From NCBI GenBank assembly GCA_018401435.1, contig JAGYJW010000002.1, forward strand, positions 124,001 to 188,000: DNA of 64,000 bases, in the 5' to 3' direction. Positions 46,980 to 56,580 of the stretch are shown one piece after another. The first letter of the stretch is position 1; the number at the start of each line of letters is the position of its first letter. The stretch comes from Deltaproteobacteria bacterium (GTDB lineage: Bacteria > Myxococcota_A > UBA796 > UBA2385). The notes under the pieces are model-generated. The model had not been told where the DNA came from. It did not search any database and worked only from the letters and a program-made list of their open reading frames with translations. Both the position numbers and the translations under genes were made by a program.

Positions 46980-47136
46980 GCGTGTCGCAACTCGACCCAT
47001 CTCCTCCCACCAGCGGGCGGGGTCCGTGCGCGTGGGGCGGGCAGAGGCACAGAAATCACACGCTGGTGGGCCTGCAAGCGGGGAAAGCGGACCAGCGAAG
47101 GGCGTCTACGGCGCGCGCGGCTCCTCGGCCACCGCC

Positions 47137-47460
47137 TCAGCCCGGCAGAGAGTAGTAACAACCCTCTGGAAAGCAGGTGTGCCGCCCCATGCAGCAGCTG
47201 CTGGTGCCGTCGTCGTAGAGCTCGCAGGCCTCACCCTCCTCGTCACAGGCGGGCTCCGCGCTATCCCCACCATCGTCGGAGTCACCGTCGGACCCGCCGT
47301 CGCCCGAATCCGACCCATCCGCCCCGTCCGTGGCGGTTTCCGCCGCGCCAGTATCTGCAGACTGGGCGGGGGGTCGGCTCGCAGCGGCGTCGCCATCCAG
47401 CGGGGGAGCGCCGCTGCGGCAGGCAAAGAGCAGGCTGAGGCTGAGCAGGACGGCGCGCAT
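47137..47460 (-). CDS. Small cysteine-rich lipoprotein
   Basis: 107 residues. Signal with lipobox (LLSLSLLFAC), a long acidic Asp-Gly-Ser spacer (GADGSDSGDGGSDGDS), then a compact C-terminal knot with six cysteines (ACDEEGEACELYDDG, SSCCMGRHTCFPEGCYY). Likely a surface-displayed small domain; no family recognised. The spacer type is shared with other lipoproteins in this window. Confidence 0.7.
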   Translation of the reverse strand: MRAVLLSLSLLFACRSGAPPLDGDAAASRPPAQSADTGAAETATDGADGSDSGDGGSDGDSDDGGDSAEPACDEEGEACELYDDGTSSCCMGRHTCFPEGCYYSLPG

Positions 47461-47552
47461 GGGGGCTCCGGCTTCGCGAGGCTGGGGGCTGGATCACCAA
47501 CCCCATAGGCCGCCTGCGCTATGGTGAAAATGCGCAGATCTGCGAGGGCACC

Positions 47553-48464
47553 GTGCAAGAATCCACAGGCTCCAGCCCGCTGAACTGGGATGACCTCCGC
47601 TATGTGGTCGCCCTCGCCCAGGCCGGCTCCCTGGCCCAGGCGGCGCGGCTGCTGGGCGTTGACCACAGCACCGTCGGGCGGCGGGTGGAGTCGGCCGAGC
47701 GCTGCCTGGGACTGCGCCTGTTCTTGCGCAGCAGCAGCGGCTTTCGACTGAGCCAGGAGGGCGAGCGCATGTTGGGCCCCCTGCGCGCGGTCGAGGCCGC
47801 TGTGCTGGGCGTGGCCCGCGCCGCCAACCAGCGCGCCGATGCGCTGACCGGGCCGGTGCGCATCACCTCCCCCGAGACCTTCGGCCTCAGCTACCTCGCC
47901 CCCCGTCTCGCGGAATTCAGCCGGATGAACCCGGGACTCACCGTGGAGTTGAGCCCCAGCGGGCAGGTGATGGACCTGGCGCGGGGGGAGGCCGAGGTGG
48001 CCCTGCGCTTCTTTCGCAGCAAGGCCCAGAAGCTGGTCGTGAAACCTGTCGCAACGGTGGGCTATGGCCTCTATGGCAGCCCGGCCTATCTAAGAGTGCA
48101 CCCCCACACCGGCCCCGCGGGGCTGGCCGCCCACTGCCTGCTCCGGCCCCCACCGAGCCCGCCCACCGTGGAAGGCGACTGGCTGGACCGCTGGGCCCCC
48201 GACACGAGACCCACCTTTGTGAGCGAGCTGTCCATCGCGCTTCTCGCCGCGGCAAAGGCAGGCGGTGGCCTCGCCGTGCTGCCCCGGTATCTGGGCGATG
48301 CCGAGCCCGGCCTCACCCGCCTGCCCCTGCCGCAGGCCCCCACCGAGCGCCTGTGGCTGACCGTGCACGAAGACGCACGCCAGGCGCCCAGGGTGCGCGC
48401 ACTCATCGACTTTCTCAGCGCGCGACTGAAGGAGGACGCGGGGTTGCTGCTGGGTCGGGACTGA
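47553..48464 (+). CDS. LysR-family transcriptional regulator
   Basis: 303 residues from GTG. Residues 10-70 are the LysR winged helix-turn-helix (LNWDDLRYVVALAQAGSLAQ, HSTVGRRVESAE, LFLRSSSGFRLSQEGER); the rest is the periplasmic-binding-like effector domain (GPVRITSPETFGLSYLAPRL). It has no divergent partner gene in the usual arrangement: upstream is the small lipoprotein, divergent by about 90 bp, and downstream the glycosyltransferase converges and overlaps by 50 bp. Target and ligand unknown. Confidence 0.88.
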   Translation: MQESTGSSPLNWDDLRYVVALAQAGSLAQAARLLGVDHSTVGRRVESAERCLGLRLFLRSSSGFRLSQEGERMLGPLRAVEAAVLGVARAANQRADALTGPVRITSPETFGLSYLAPRLAEFSRMNPGLTVELSPSGQVMDLARGEAEVALRFFRSKAQKLVVKPVATVGYGLYGSPAYLRVHPHTGPAGLAAHCLLRPPPSPPTVEGDWLDRWAPDTRPTFVSELSIALLAAAKAGGGLAVLPRYLGDAEPGLTRLPLPQAPTERLWLTVHEDARQAPRVRALIDFLSARLKEDAGLLLGRD

Positions 48465-49682
48465 CCGCGAGCAGGCCCTCCAGCAGCGCCACCGCCCGCG
48501 TTGCCCCGCCCGCCTGGGCCAGGGCCTGGGCCACGGCCGCTGCCTGCGGGCGTCGGGACAAGGCCAGGTCCGCCGCCTGTCGCAAGGCGCCGGCCGACAG
48601 GCGCTCCCGCCGAAGCACCGAGCCGGCACCGCAACGCTCCACCCGGCGGGCCGTCTCCAGCTGATCCCGTCCCCAAGGCACCACGCAGACCGGCACACCC
48701 GCCGACAGGGCGCGCTGGGTTGTGCCCATGCCACCATGGGTCAGCACCAGGTCCATCTGGGGAATGACCGCCGCATGGGGCAAGAAGGGCAGAATGCGCG
48801 TCTGGGGCCGATCAGAAGCAAAGCGCGTCGCATCCAAAGCGCCCGTGGTCACCACCAGGCTGCCGGGCTGATCGCCCAGGGCCTGCAGGGCGGTGTCGAT
48901 GATGGCGCCATCCTCCTGAAGCTCGGTGGACACGCTCACCAGCACCCGCGGCCGCGGCAGGGCGTCCAGCCAGTCCGGCGCCTCACCCGGAGGCGCCCAA
49001 AGCCCCGGTCCGATGGCTTGTAGATTGGTGGGCCAGTCCGACCGGGGGTATTCAAAGGGTTCCGCCGTGCGATAGAGCAGCAAGGGGGCCCGGGTGAACA
49101 GCTCGGACAGGTGCCGGAGCCCACCCAAGCCCAGCCGGGCTCGCATCGCGTTGCAGCGGGCGCGGGCGTCGCGGCCCACCCAGCCCTGCAGCGCCCACAC
49201 CAGGCGGTCCCGCAGCCGCCCCAGCCAGCCCGTCGGCGGCGCAAAGCCGGGCCCGAAGGCCGGGGCATCCCGAGAGGGCACCGGCAGGCAATAGGGCAGG
49301 TAGAGACTCCATGGAAGGCCGCTGGCCTCTGCGGCCGCCGCCGCCCCCAGCAGTTGCCATCCACCAACAGCAGCGCGGGCCCAAGCTCCGCGATGCTGGC
49401 CTGCAGATCCTCCACCTCGACCGGGGCGCGGGTCGCCCAGACCGCCAGGGTGCGGCGAAGCTGCGACAGGGGGTTGGACCCCTGGTAATCGTCCAGAGGC
49501 AGCGCCTCGATGCGCGGGTCGATGGGTCGAAAGGCCAGCCCGGCCGCGCGCACATGCGCCTCCTCCGCCGACAGCGTCTGGACAACCACACGATGGCCCG
49601 CGGCTTGCATTGCCAACGCGACATCCATCATGGGGTAGAGGTGGCCCCGCGCCGGGGAGGTGTAGAGGAGGAGGGTGCTCAT
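48415..49682 (-). CDS. UGT/MGT-type glycosyltransferase, one frameshift
   Basis: Starts ATG 49682 (STLLLYTSPARGHLYPMMDV), overlapping the TetR stop. The N-terminal Rossmann half reads to LLLVDGNCWG at about 49345, where the frame shifts by one in a C/G run; the rest continues LGAAAAAEASGLPWSLYLPY to the end. The sugar-nucleotide motif is LTHGGMGTTQRALSAGVPVC followed by PWGRDQ, typical of macrolide- or sterol-type GT1 enzymes that glycosylate small molecules. Operon with a TetR regulator suggests self-protection or xenobiotic modification. Likely intact if the shift is an assembly error. Confidence 0.8.
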
Positions 49683-50254
49683 CCTTGCTCCAGGGTGGCC
49701 AGGAGGAGGCGCCGCATGACGGCGCCGGTGTCGGCCTGAGAGCGGCCGAGATCCAGCCGAAGCAGCCGCCAGACCGACAGATCCGTCGCTGCAACCACGC
49801 AGTCAACCACCAGGCGGTGATCCCCTTTCGGCAGGCAAGGACCAAAGCAGCGCTCCACCCAGGCGCGGTGGTAGGCCCGACCCTCAGCGGCCGCTTGACG
49901 GGCGAAGGGGTCGGCGGCTTCTTGCTCCAACAAGCGCAGGATCAGCCGCCCCTCGGCCTCGTAGTGGGCGAGCAGCCCGGCCAGGGCGCCCGCGACATCT
50001 CCCGCTTCGCTCTGCTGTCGTTGGCCGTCGATGCGGGCGGCCACCCGCTGTCGCAAGGCGTCGAGGCAGCCTTCGCGCGAGCCCATATGGCGCAGCACGG
50101 TCTGCACGGTCACGCCCGAGGCATCGGCGATGGCCTTCAGGCTGAGGTCAGCCAGAGCCAGGGTGGAGAGCAGGGCTTCGGTGGCGTCGAGGATGCGCTC
50201 CGCGGTGCCTTCGGCGGCGCGGGCGCGGCGGCGGTTGTCATAGCTGCGGGGCAT
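49679..50254 (-). CDS. TetR-family regulator
   Basis: 191 residues. The N-terminus has the TetR helix-turn-helix (ILDATEALLSTLALADLSLK, AIADASGVTVQTVLRHMGSR). The C-terminal ligand domain is helical and unassigned. Its stop overlaps the glycosyltransferase start (ATGA), so it probably controls that gene together with itself. Confidence 0.9.
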   Translation of the reverse strand: MPRSYDNRRRARAAEGTAERILDATEALLSTLALADLSLKAIADASGVTVQTVLRHMGSREGCLDALRQRVAARIDGQRQQSEAGDVAGALAGLLAHYEAEGRLILRLLEQEAADPFARQAAAEGRAYHRAWVERCFGPCLPKGDHRLVVDCVVAATDLSVWRLLRLDLGRSQADTGAVMRRLLLATLEQG

Positions 50255-50390
50255 GGGGCCTCGGGGTCAACCGGCAATAGCCCAGGGCTATTTTTATGTC
50301 AATGCGATTAATATCAATATGCGCTGCGCCGAACGGCGGGCCGGTCGACCCCAGACCCGGATAGGGGCCCCCGCTCGGAGGCCGACGACC

Positions 50391-50696
50391 ATGACCATCC
50401 GCGCCCTGATCGGCTTTGCCCTGTCTGCACTGTCGCTGACCTGCGGCAGCCCCAATCCCGGCCAGACCTGCGACGCCACGGGCGATGGCTTCACCCGCCG
50501 AGACCCCTGCGACCACAGCTGCATCGAATGGGCGGTGCCTTGCGCCGATGGCAGCGAGATCACCCCCGGCGTCTGCAGCGGCGGTGAATGCAGCGACGAC
50601 GGCGACTGCACGACCGGCTTTGCCTGTGCATTGGTGGGCTCGGTCACCCGGGAGTGCTTGCCCACAAGCCTCTGCGAGGCCGGTTTCGCCAACTGA
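50391..50696 (+). CDS. Small cysteine-rich exported protein
   Basis: 101 residues from ATG 50391. Signal with lipobox (LSALSLTCGSPNPGQ) and a C-terminal part with about eleven cysteines in short spacing (TCDATGDGFTRRDPCDHSC, GVCSGGECSDDGDCTTG), suggestive of a small disulphide-rich domain. The start is divergent from the TetR gene. No family recognised. Confidence 0.6.
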   Translation: MTIRALIGFALSALSLTCGSPNPGQTCDATGDGFTRRDPCDHSCIEWAVPCADGSEITPGVCSGGECSDDGDCTTGFACALVGSVTRECLPTSLCEAGFAN

Positions 50697-50967
50697 AGCG
50701 CGGATTCAGCGCAGAGACCCCAACAGAAGGAGGCCGACTCGCGGGCCTTCGCAGTCCGAGCCCACCCCATTTGGATCCGGCAGGCCGCCGACAGGACGCG
50801 AATCAGGACGAGGCCGCAGGGCCGGGAGGTCCTGTCTCCAAGATAGCAGCACCGCTGCCCGATCTTTCCTTGTGGCCCCGTCGGTACAGACGGACGATCG
50901 GCGCCCTTGTCTCTGGCGCTTGGGGCCATTCGCCGGTTAAAAAGGGCGGCCCTCAACCGGAGCCCCC

Positions 50968-51381
50968 ATGACCCAACCCATCCGTCTCACCGCCCTGGTC
51001 GCGGCCTCCCCCGACACCGTCTGGGCCTGCTGGACCGGTCCCGACCACATCTGCAAGTGGAATGCCGCCAGCGACGACTGGCACACCACCGCCGCCGCCA
51101 GCGATCTGCGCCCCGGCGGGCGCTTCAGCTCGCGCATGGAGGCCAAGGACGGGTCCTTTGGCTTTGATTTCGGGGGCGTCTTCGACGTGGTGGAGGCCCC
51201 GACGCGGCTGGAGTACACCCTGGGCGATGGCCGCAAGGTCGCCCTGCGCTTTGACGCCGAGGGCCAAGGCACCCGCGTGACGCAGGACTTCGACCCCGAG
51301 AGCGAGAACCCCGCAGAGCTGCAGCGTGCGGGCTGGCAGGCGATCCTCGACAATTTCAAGGCCTACACCGAGACACGCTGA
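50968..51381 (+). CDS. AHSA1/SRPBCC-fold protein
   Basis: 137 residues: LTALVAASPDTVWACWTGPD, WHTTAAASDLRPGGRF and GWQAILDNFKAYTE are typical of the activator-of-Hsp90-ATPase (AHSA1)-like SRPBCC family, which binds hydrophobic ligands. Followed 49 bp later by a GST gene on the same strand; both may be co-transcribed. Physiological ligand unknown. Confidence 0.9.
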   Translation: MTQPIRLTALVAASPDTVWACWTGPDHICKWNAASDDWHTTAAASDLRPGGRFSSRMEAKDGSFGFDFGGVFDVVEAPTRLEYTLGDGRKVALRFDAEGQGTRVTQDFDPESENPAELQRAGWQAILDNFKAYTETR

Positions 51382-51430
51382 GCGCCGGCCGCCAGAGGCG
51401 ATAGGGCGCCCCACACCCCCGAGGCTGCCC

Positions 51431-52033
51431 ATGACCCCCACCCTGACCTACTTCGACTTTGACGGATCCCGCGGCCTGGAGTGCCGCCTGGCCCTGCATG
51501 TGGCCGGCGTGCCCTTTCAGGATGTGCGCATCGGCCGCGCCGAATGGATGGCCCTCAAGCCCAGCGTGCCCTATGGCGCGCTGCCCGTCCTCACCATCGG
51601 CGACAAGAAGCTGGCCCAGTCCAACGCCATCCTCAGCTATGTGGGCCGCAGCCATGGCCTGCACCCCGACAACCCCTGGACCGCCGCCGAACACGACGCC
51701 CTGATGCAGTCCGTCGAGGATCTGCGCCACAAGATGCCCAGCACCAAGGACCTGCCGGCCGAGCAGCAGCAGGCGATCCGCGAGGACTTTGCACAGGGTT
51801 GGCTGAGCCAGTGGGCCTCCTCCTGCTCCGCGCGCATCCAGGGCCCCTTCTTGCAGGGCGACACCCTGAACGTCGCCGACCTCAAGCTCGCCGTGATCCT
51901 GCGCGCCATCGCCGCAAATAGCTACGATCACATCCCCGGCAGCTTCTTGCACGCCTGGCCCAAGCTGGGCGCCTTGCAGGCCGCGGTCGAGGCCGACCCC
52001 CGGGTGAAGGCCTACTGGGCCACCCGCGACTAG
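51431..52033 (+). CDS. Glutathione S-transferase family protein
   Basis: 200 residues from ATG 51431. Thioredoxin-like N-domain: LTYFDFDGSRGLECRLALHV, YGALPVLTIGDKKLAQSNAI (cis-Pro and Ser of the glutathione site), then an all-helical C-domain (LNVADLKLAVILRAIA). Resembles sigma-class-like GSTs with Tyr near the N-terminus as the thiol activator. Probably conjugates or isomerises small electrophiles. Confidence 0.88.
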   Translation: MTPTLTYFDFDGSRGLECRLALHVAGVPFQDVRIGRAEWMALKPSVPYGALPVLTIGDKKLAQSNAILSYVGRSHGLHPDNPWTAAEHDALMQSVEDLRHKMPSTKDLPAEQQQAIREDFAQGWLSQWASSCSARIQGPFLQGDTLNVADLKLAVILRAIAANSYDHIPGSFLHAWPKLGALQAAVEADPRVKAYWATRD

Positions 52034-52105
52034 GGCGCACGGGGGGTCGCTTCTGGACAGGTGCATATAGTTAGGATATACTATGCACACACCACAGGAG
52101 CCTCC

Positions 52106-52735
52106 ATGCGCGCCCTCCTCCTTCTTCTTGGCATCGCCCTCCTCGCGGGCGGCGTCGTCGCAGCCCGCCAGGCCTCCGCCAGCAGCTACGAGGCCCCCCG
52201 CCACACCCTGCGCATGCAGCGCGAGGGCTGGGAGCTGCGCGACTACGCCCCCACCATCGAGGCCCGGGTGACCGTGCGCGGCGACTTCGAAAGCGCCACC
52301 CGGGGCGCCTTTCGCCTGCTGGCCGGCTATATCTTCGGGGGCAACCAGCGCGAGCAGTCCATCTCCATGACGGTGCCGGTTGCGGCCCAGCCCACCGACC
52401 TCGAGGCCGGCGCGCCCCGGATCACCGGCAGCGAAGGCGCCGACAGCTGGACGGTGGCCTTCACCATGCCCTCCGAATTCACCTTGGACAGCCTGCCCAC
52501 GCCCCGCGACAACCGCGTGAGCCTGGTGGCGGTGCCCGGCCGCGCCTGGGCCGCCCGCAGCTTCTCGGGGTGGATGAAGCCCGAGCGCACGGACGCCGAG
52601 ATCGCCGCCCTGCAAGCCGCTCTGACCCAGGCCGGCCTGCGCGCGGACGGGCCGCCGGTCATCGCGCAGTACAACCCGCCCTGGGTGCCGGGCCCCTTGC
52701 GACACAACGAGATCCTGATTCCCATCGCGGATTGA
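52106..52735 (+). CDS. SOUL-family haem-binding-like protein, exported
   Basis: 209 residues from ATG 52106 with CAGGAG upstream. Signal peptide or membrane anchor (LLLLLGIALLAGGVVAARQA), then the SOUL/HBP fold: YEAPRHTLRMQREGWELRDY, FRLLAGYIFGGNQREQSISM TVPV, SLVAVPGRAWAARSFSGW, WVPGPLRHNEILIPI. SOUL proteins bind haem or other tetrapyrroles in some cases; here the ligand is unknown. Confidence 0.88.
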   Translation: MRALLLLLGIALLAGGVVAARQASASSYEAPRHTLRMQREGWELRDYAPTIEARVTVRGDFESATRGAFRLLAGYIFGGNQREQSISMTVPVAAQPTDLEAGAPRITGSEGADSWTVAFTMPSEFTLDSLPTPRDNRVSLVAVPGRAWAARSFSGWMKPERTDAEIAALQAALTQAGLRADGPPVIAQYNPPWVPGPLRHNEILIPIAD

Positions 52736-52885
52736 CCGGCATCGGGCGCCGCTGCACTGGCCCTTGAAGCCCGCCTTGCGGGACCGCCGGCCTTCGGCGC
52801 GCGCAGAGGCAAAAGGTGCCGATGCACCCCTTCACTTCCGCCGCGCTCGCCCCTTGTTAGAATCAGCCCCCAAAATGGAGGCCCC

Positions 52886-55063
52886 ATGTCGGAGTCCGAT
52901 GCGCCCCTGACCGAACGCACGCGCCGCTGGACCTGGGTGGTTGGCATGCGAGATGCCCTGACCCTGGGAGAGGGGTCCTCCCCCGAGGTCGAGGAGTGGG
53001 AGGAGATCGAGCTTTCGACGCCTCTGGAGCGATTTCAAGCCCTTGAGGGCCAGATCGCGGCGGCGCTGGAGCCCAGATCCCAGACCAAGGTCCCCTCCAA
53101 GGGCCCCCTGCATGACCTGGACCAGGCCCAGAAGACCCTCAAGGGCCTGTCCGATAGCATCGCCAAGGCAGGGGAGGAGGCCAGCAGGGAGCAGATCGAG
53201 CTGGCCATCGAGGGCGCCCAGGAGGCCATCGAGACCATCAACCGACTCAGCGCCGAGCTGGAGCGCAAGACGCAGCTCGCCTTGGAATTCGGTCGGCTTC
53301 AGCAGGCGCGCGTCCCCTTCCGAGAGGCGGAGGGGCCCACCTGGTTCCGGGTCCTGACCACAGAGGCCGAGAAGCGGGAGTTGGCCTATATCAAGGGCGG
53401 CGGCCAGTCGGTCGGCGCAAGGGAACAAGAGGAGCTGCTCGCGCCCTTCCGCGACGCCATTCGGGCCCTGGAGCCCCACGGCGACAAGCTCGACGCTTTC
53501 GCCCAGGTCATCGGCATCGCGCCGCGCGTCAAGCAGCTTCTATCCCTGGACCCCGGCGGGATCGAGGCCTGCCAACAGGCCCGGCAGGCCCTGGACGAGG
53601 CCAACGACGCCTGGATGCAGGGCTGCCAGGCTGCCGACGGCAATGGCGCCGCGGTCCTGGCCCAGGCCCTGCAAGACGCGGTGGTCGCCTTCGAGACGGT
53701 CCAGCGGGGGCGCGCGCTGACGGCCATGGGCGGCGACAAGCCCAAGCAGAGCCGAAAGGACCTGATGGCGCTCTGCGAGAAGGACCCCGGCCTGCTCAGC
53801 TCCCTGGCGAGCACCCCCGAGGGCCGCGCCGCCATGGACGACCTGGTGAAGGGCTATGGCGGCATGATCTCCAAGAAGGGCGACCAGGCCTTCATCAAGG
53901 AGCTGATGAAGGCGCGCTTCGGTCTCAGCCAGCTGGAAGGCGACCTGACCCGCAAGTCCCTGCCCCGGATATACGAGATCTTCGCGATGGTGCCGTCGGA
54001 GCACACCCACAGCAACCCCGCCTTGAAGGCAGTCAAGCGCAAACGGAACTTCGAACCCACGTCCTGGTACGGCGAAGGAAGCGACGAGGACGAGGGCTTG
54101 GGCGAGTTTCACATGGTCATCCAGGGGGCCCGCAGCGGCGGGGTGCTGGGTTGGGCTGCAGACATGATGGCGGGCCGGTACAAGGTCACCAAGTACCGCG
54201 AGGTCAAGGGGAAGAAGAGCCTCAACTGCCTCAACGCCGTGACCCTCCACGAGATCGGCCATGCCGTCGATGCCAAGGAGGGCTTCATGGACAACAAGGG
54301 CAAGTTTCCGCAGTATGGGGGCTGGCAGAAGGAGACCAAGAAGTCCATTGCCAAGGTGGCCGCCACCGAGCGGGGGCTGTTGGGCGACTTCCCCACCATC
54401 GCACCCGCCTTCCTCGAGACGCTGCTGGAGAAGGTGCTGGGGCAGGACTTCGACATCGACGCCTACCTGGCGCCCTACAAGGCCTTGGAAGGCATCGATC
54501 CGGTCGCATTGGGCCAGGACCCGAGCGTTCAAGCCACCAAGGACTGGATGGTCAACGAAGCGAATATCCGCGCCACCGCTGACCAACGCAAGGAGGCAGT
54601 CAAGACGATCCAGAAGAAGATCAAGGCCAAGAAGGGCAAGGCCATCCTGGAGGCTGCGATCCAGGGCCAGATCATCGACTTCAAGCCCATCGACAAGGCC
54701 CTCACCCTGGCCGTGGACGCCGGCCTGCCCGCCAAGGTGGATTGGAAGAAGCTGGCCAAACACAAGGCCATCGACTGGTGCAAGACCGTCAAGATGTCCG
54801 GCGGCGAGTCCGGCCTGTGGGAGAGCAACAGCAAGTCCCAGAAGGCAGCGCTGAGCGGACGCATCTACCAGCAGGCCTACGACAGCCAGTGGGTCAGCTA
54901 TGCCGAGAGCGCCCGCGCCAAGCGCGTGACCAACTACCAATTCCGGTCGGAAGCCGAGTGGTTTGCCGACGCCTACTCGGTCTACTACAGCGGCAAGCTG
55001 CCCGACTCGCACCCCCTGAAGCCCTGGCTGGACGAGCAGACCCCCGAGAACCTGCGTCCCTGA
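52886..55063 (+). CDS. Large gluzincin metalloprotease-like protein, candidate effector
   Basis: 725 residues, no signal peptide. The first 350 residues are helical and charged (ALEGQIAAALEPRSQTKVPS, AIEGAQEAIETINRLSAELE). A zinc-protease core follows: TLHEIGHAVDAKEGF (HExxH near residue 455) and, near 689, SEAEWFADAYSVYYSG, whose Glu is the likely third zinc ligand, as in anthrax-lethal-factor-type gluzincins. A lysine-rich segment (KTIQKKIKAKKGKAILEAAI) lies between. It is followed 15 bp later by a CpXC gene on the same strand. The pair resembles a toxin/effector with a partner protein, but secretion machinery is not visible here. Catalytic residues are intact. Confidence 0.75.
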   Translation: MSESDAPLTERTRRWTWVVGMRDALTLGEGSSPEVEEWEEIELSTPLERFQALEGQIAAALEPRSQTKVPSKGPLHDLDQAQKTLKGLSDSIAKAGEEASREQIELAIEGAQEAIETINRLSAELERKTQLALEFGRLQQARVPFREAEGPTWFRVLTTEAEKRELAYIKGGGQSVGAREQEELLAPFRDAIRALEPHGDKLDAFAQVIGIAPRVKQLLSLDPGGIEACQQARQALDEANDAWMQGCQAADGNGAAVLAQALQDAVVAFETVQRGRALTAMGGDKPKQSRKDLMALCEKDPGLLSSLASTPEGRAAMDDLVKGYGGMISKKGDQAFIKELMKARFGLSQLEGDLTRKSLPRIYEIFAMVPSEHTHSNPALKAVKRKRNFEPTSWYGEGSDEDEGLGEFHMVIQGARSGGVLGWAADMMAGRYKVTKYREVKGKKSLNCLNAVTLHEIGHAVDAKEGFMDNKGKFPQYGGWQKETKKSIAKVAATERGLLGDFPTIAPAFLETLLEKVLGQDFDIDAYLAPYKALEGIDPVALGQDPSVQATKDWMVNEANIRATADQRKEAVKTIQKKIKAKKGKAILEAAIQGQIIDFKPIDKALTLAVDAGLPAKVDWKKLAKHKAIDWCKTVKMSGGESGLWESNSKSQKAALSGRIYQQAYDSQWVSYAESARAKRVTNYQFRSEAEWFADAYSVYYSGKLPDSHPLKPWLDEQTPENLRP

Positions 55064-55078
55064 GCCCCTGGAGCCCCC

Positions 55079-55765
55079 ATGTCCGTCTTCCACAAGCACA
55101 ATGTGACCTGCCCACACTGCGCGGCCGAGGTCGAGCTGGACGTCAATTTCAGCGTGAACGCCGACCGGCGCCCCGACTACCGAGAAGCCATCCTGGATGG
55201 CAGCTTCCAGGTCTTGGGCTGCCCTGCCTGCGGGGCCTCCTTTCGGATCGAGCCCGAGCTGTCCTACCTGGACATGGGACGACAGCAGTGGATCCTGGTC
55301 AAGCCCGCCCGCGAGCTGGACCAGTGGGAGGACCTGGAGCGCATGGCCGAGGTCATCTTCGAGGCCAACTATGGCCCCAGCGCCGCCAAGATCGCGCAAG
55401 AGCTGGGCGCTGCCTTGAATGTGCGCGTGACCTTCGGCTGGCCAGCCCTGCGCGAGAAGATCTTGCTGCAAGACCTGGGCCTTGACGAGACCGCCGTGGA
55501 GCTGCTGAAGCTGGCGTTGTTGCGCAGCGACGAGGCCCCCCCGGTCTCGGACAGCCTGGAGCTGCGCCTGTGGGACCGGGTGGGCGACACGCTTCGTTTT
55601 GCGTGGGTAAACGCAGACTCGGGCGAGATCGCCGAGGGGCTGGAGCTGCCGACAGAGGCGCTCTCGGCCTACCAGCCGGTGCCCCCGGCCTGGTCGGAGG
55701 TCGCCGCGCGGCTCACCGCGGGCCCCTATCGCGACCTGCAGCGCCTGATGGTGGACCCGGCCTGA
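55079..55765 (+). CDS. CpXC-domain protein paired with the gluzincin
   Basis: 228 residues. Zinc-ribbon-like start: VTCPHCAAEVELDVNFSVNA and QVLGCPACGASFRIEPELSY with two C-x-x-C pairs, typical of the CpXC family. The rest is helical (ELGAALNVRVTFGWPALREK) and ends with a small sandwich. CpXC proteins have no firm function; here the tight spacing to the metalloprotease gene suggests a partner, chaperone or immunity role. Confidence 0.75.
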   Translation: MSVFHKHNVTCPHCAAEVELDVNFSVNADRRPDYREAILDGSFQVLGCPACGASFRIEPELSYLDMGRQQWILVKPARELDQWEDLERMAEVIFEANYGPSAAKIAQELGAALNVRVTFGWPALREKILLQDLGLDETAVELLKLALLRSDEAPPVSDSLELRLWDRVGDTLRFAWVNADSGEIAEGLELPTEALSAYQPVPPAWSEVAARLTAGPYRDLQRLMVDPA

Positions 55766-55780
55766 GGCGCAGCAGGCCCG

Positions 55781-56440
55781 TCAGCGCGTGGCGTCGATCT
55801 CGGCCAGGAAGCCGATGGTATAGGTGCCGTCGCGGTCGGTGTAGTCCTTCTCGCCATAGAGCTTGAGGTAGGTGCGACGCCCATCCGTGCTGCCCGCCGA
55901 CAGGTAGTTGAAGGACTCCGAGAAATAGACCGAGCGCCCGCTGTAGAAGACCACCTCGGTGGACCCGGTGATGGCGCCGGCGACATCCACGCGGCCGGTC
56001 ATCACCACCTCGACATCCAGCACCCCATCGCCGAAGTCGAGGGTGCAGATGCCGCTTGCCGAGAGGTCGCCCGCCGCCGAGATGGTGGCCGAGCCCCGGC
56101 CCTCGCAGTCCCAGGCGTAGCCGTCATAGTCGGGGTAGCTGAATCGGTAGGTGTAGGTGCCGGCGTAGCTTCCTGCATAGTCGGGGTCGGTGCTGCTGCC
56201 GTCTGACCCGTCGCCGCCATCTCCCCCGTCGCCGCCATCGCTGCCATCGCTGCCATCGCTGCCATCTCCCCCGTCGCCGCCATCGCTGTCCTCCGCGGGG
56301 TCGGTGGGGCCGCCCGGATCGGCGCCATCACCGTCGCCTGGGCTGCCGGCGGTGATGCCGTCCGGCGAGCCATGGGGGTCGATGCCCAGGTCAACCGGGG
56401 CGCAGGCGGAAAGGGCAAAGAGGGCGATCAGGCCTCGCAT
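55781..56440 (-). CDS. Lipoprotein of unknown function with DG-rich spacer
   Basis: 219 residues from ATG 56440, GGAG six bases upstream. Lipobox LIALFALSACAPV. Spacer of repeated DGSDG units (about residues 45-90). The C-terminal domain (SYAGTYTYRFSYPDYDGYAW, GRGSATISAAGDLSASGICT LDF, GFLAEIDATR) looks like a beta-barrel or jelly-roll of unknown type. Surface-exposed by design. It converges with the CpXC gene. Confidence 0.75.
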   Translation of the reverse strand: MRGLIALFALSACAPVDLGIDPHGSPDGITAGSPGDGDGADPGGPTDPAEDSDGGDGGDGSDGSDGSDGGDGGDGGDGSDGSSTDPDYAGSYAGTYTYRFSYPDYDGYAWDCEGRGSATISAAGDLSASGICTLDFGDGVLDVEVVMTGRVDVAGAITGSTEVVFYSGRSVYFSESFNYLSAGSTDGRRTYLKLYGEKDYTDRDGTYTIGFLAEIDATR

Positions 56441-56580
56441 GGCAGCTCCACGATGGCGGCAGGGACCCCTCCAGCCTACCCCAGGATTGGGCCGCTGCCT
56501 GCAACGGTCATGGGCGCGGGCCAGCCAAAGGGGCCTCGGATGAAAGCAGGCCACGCGAAACGCCACGTCGGGGAGGATCG

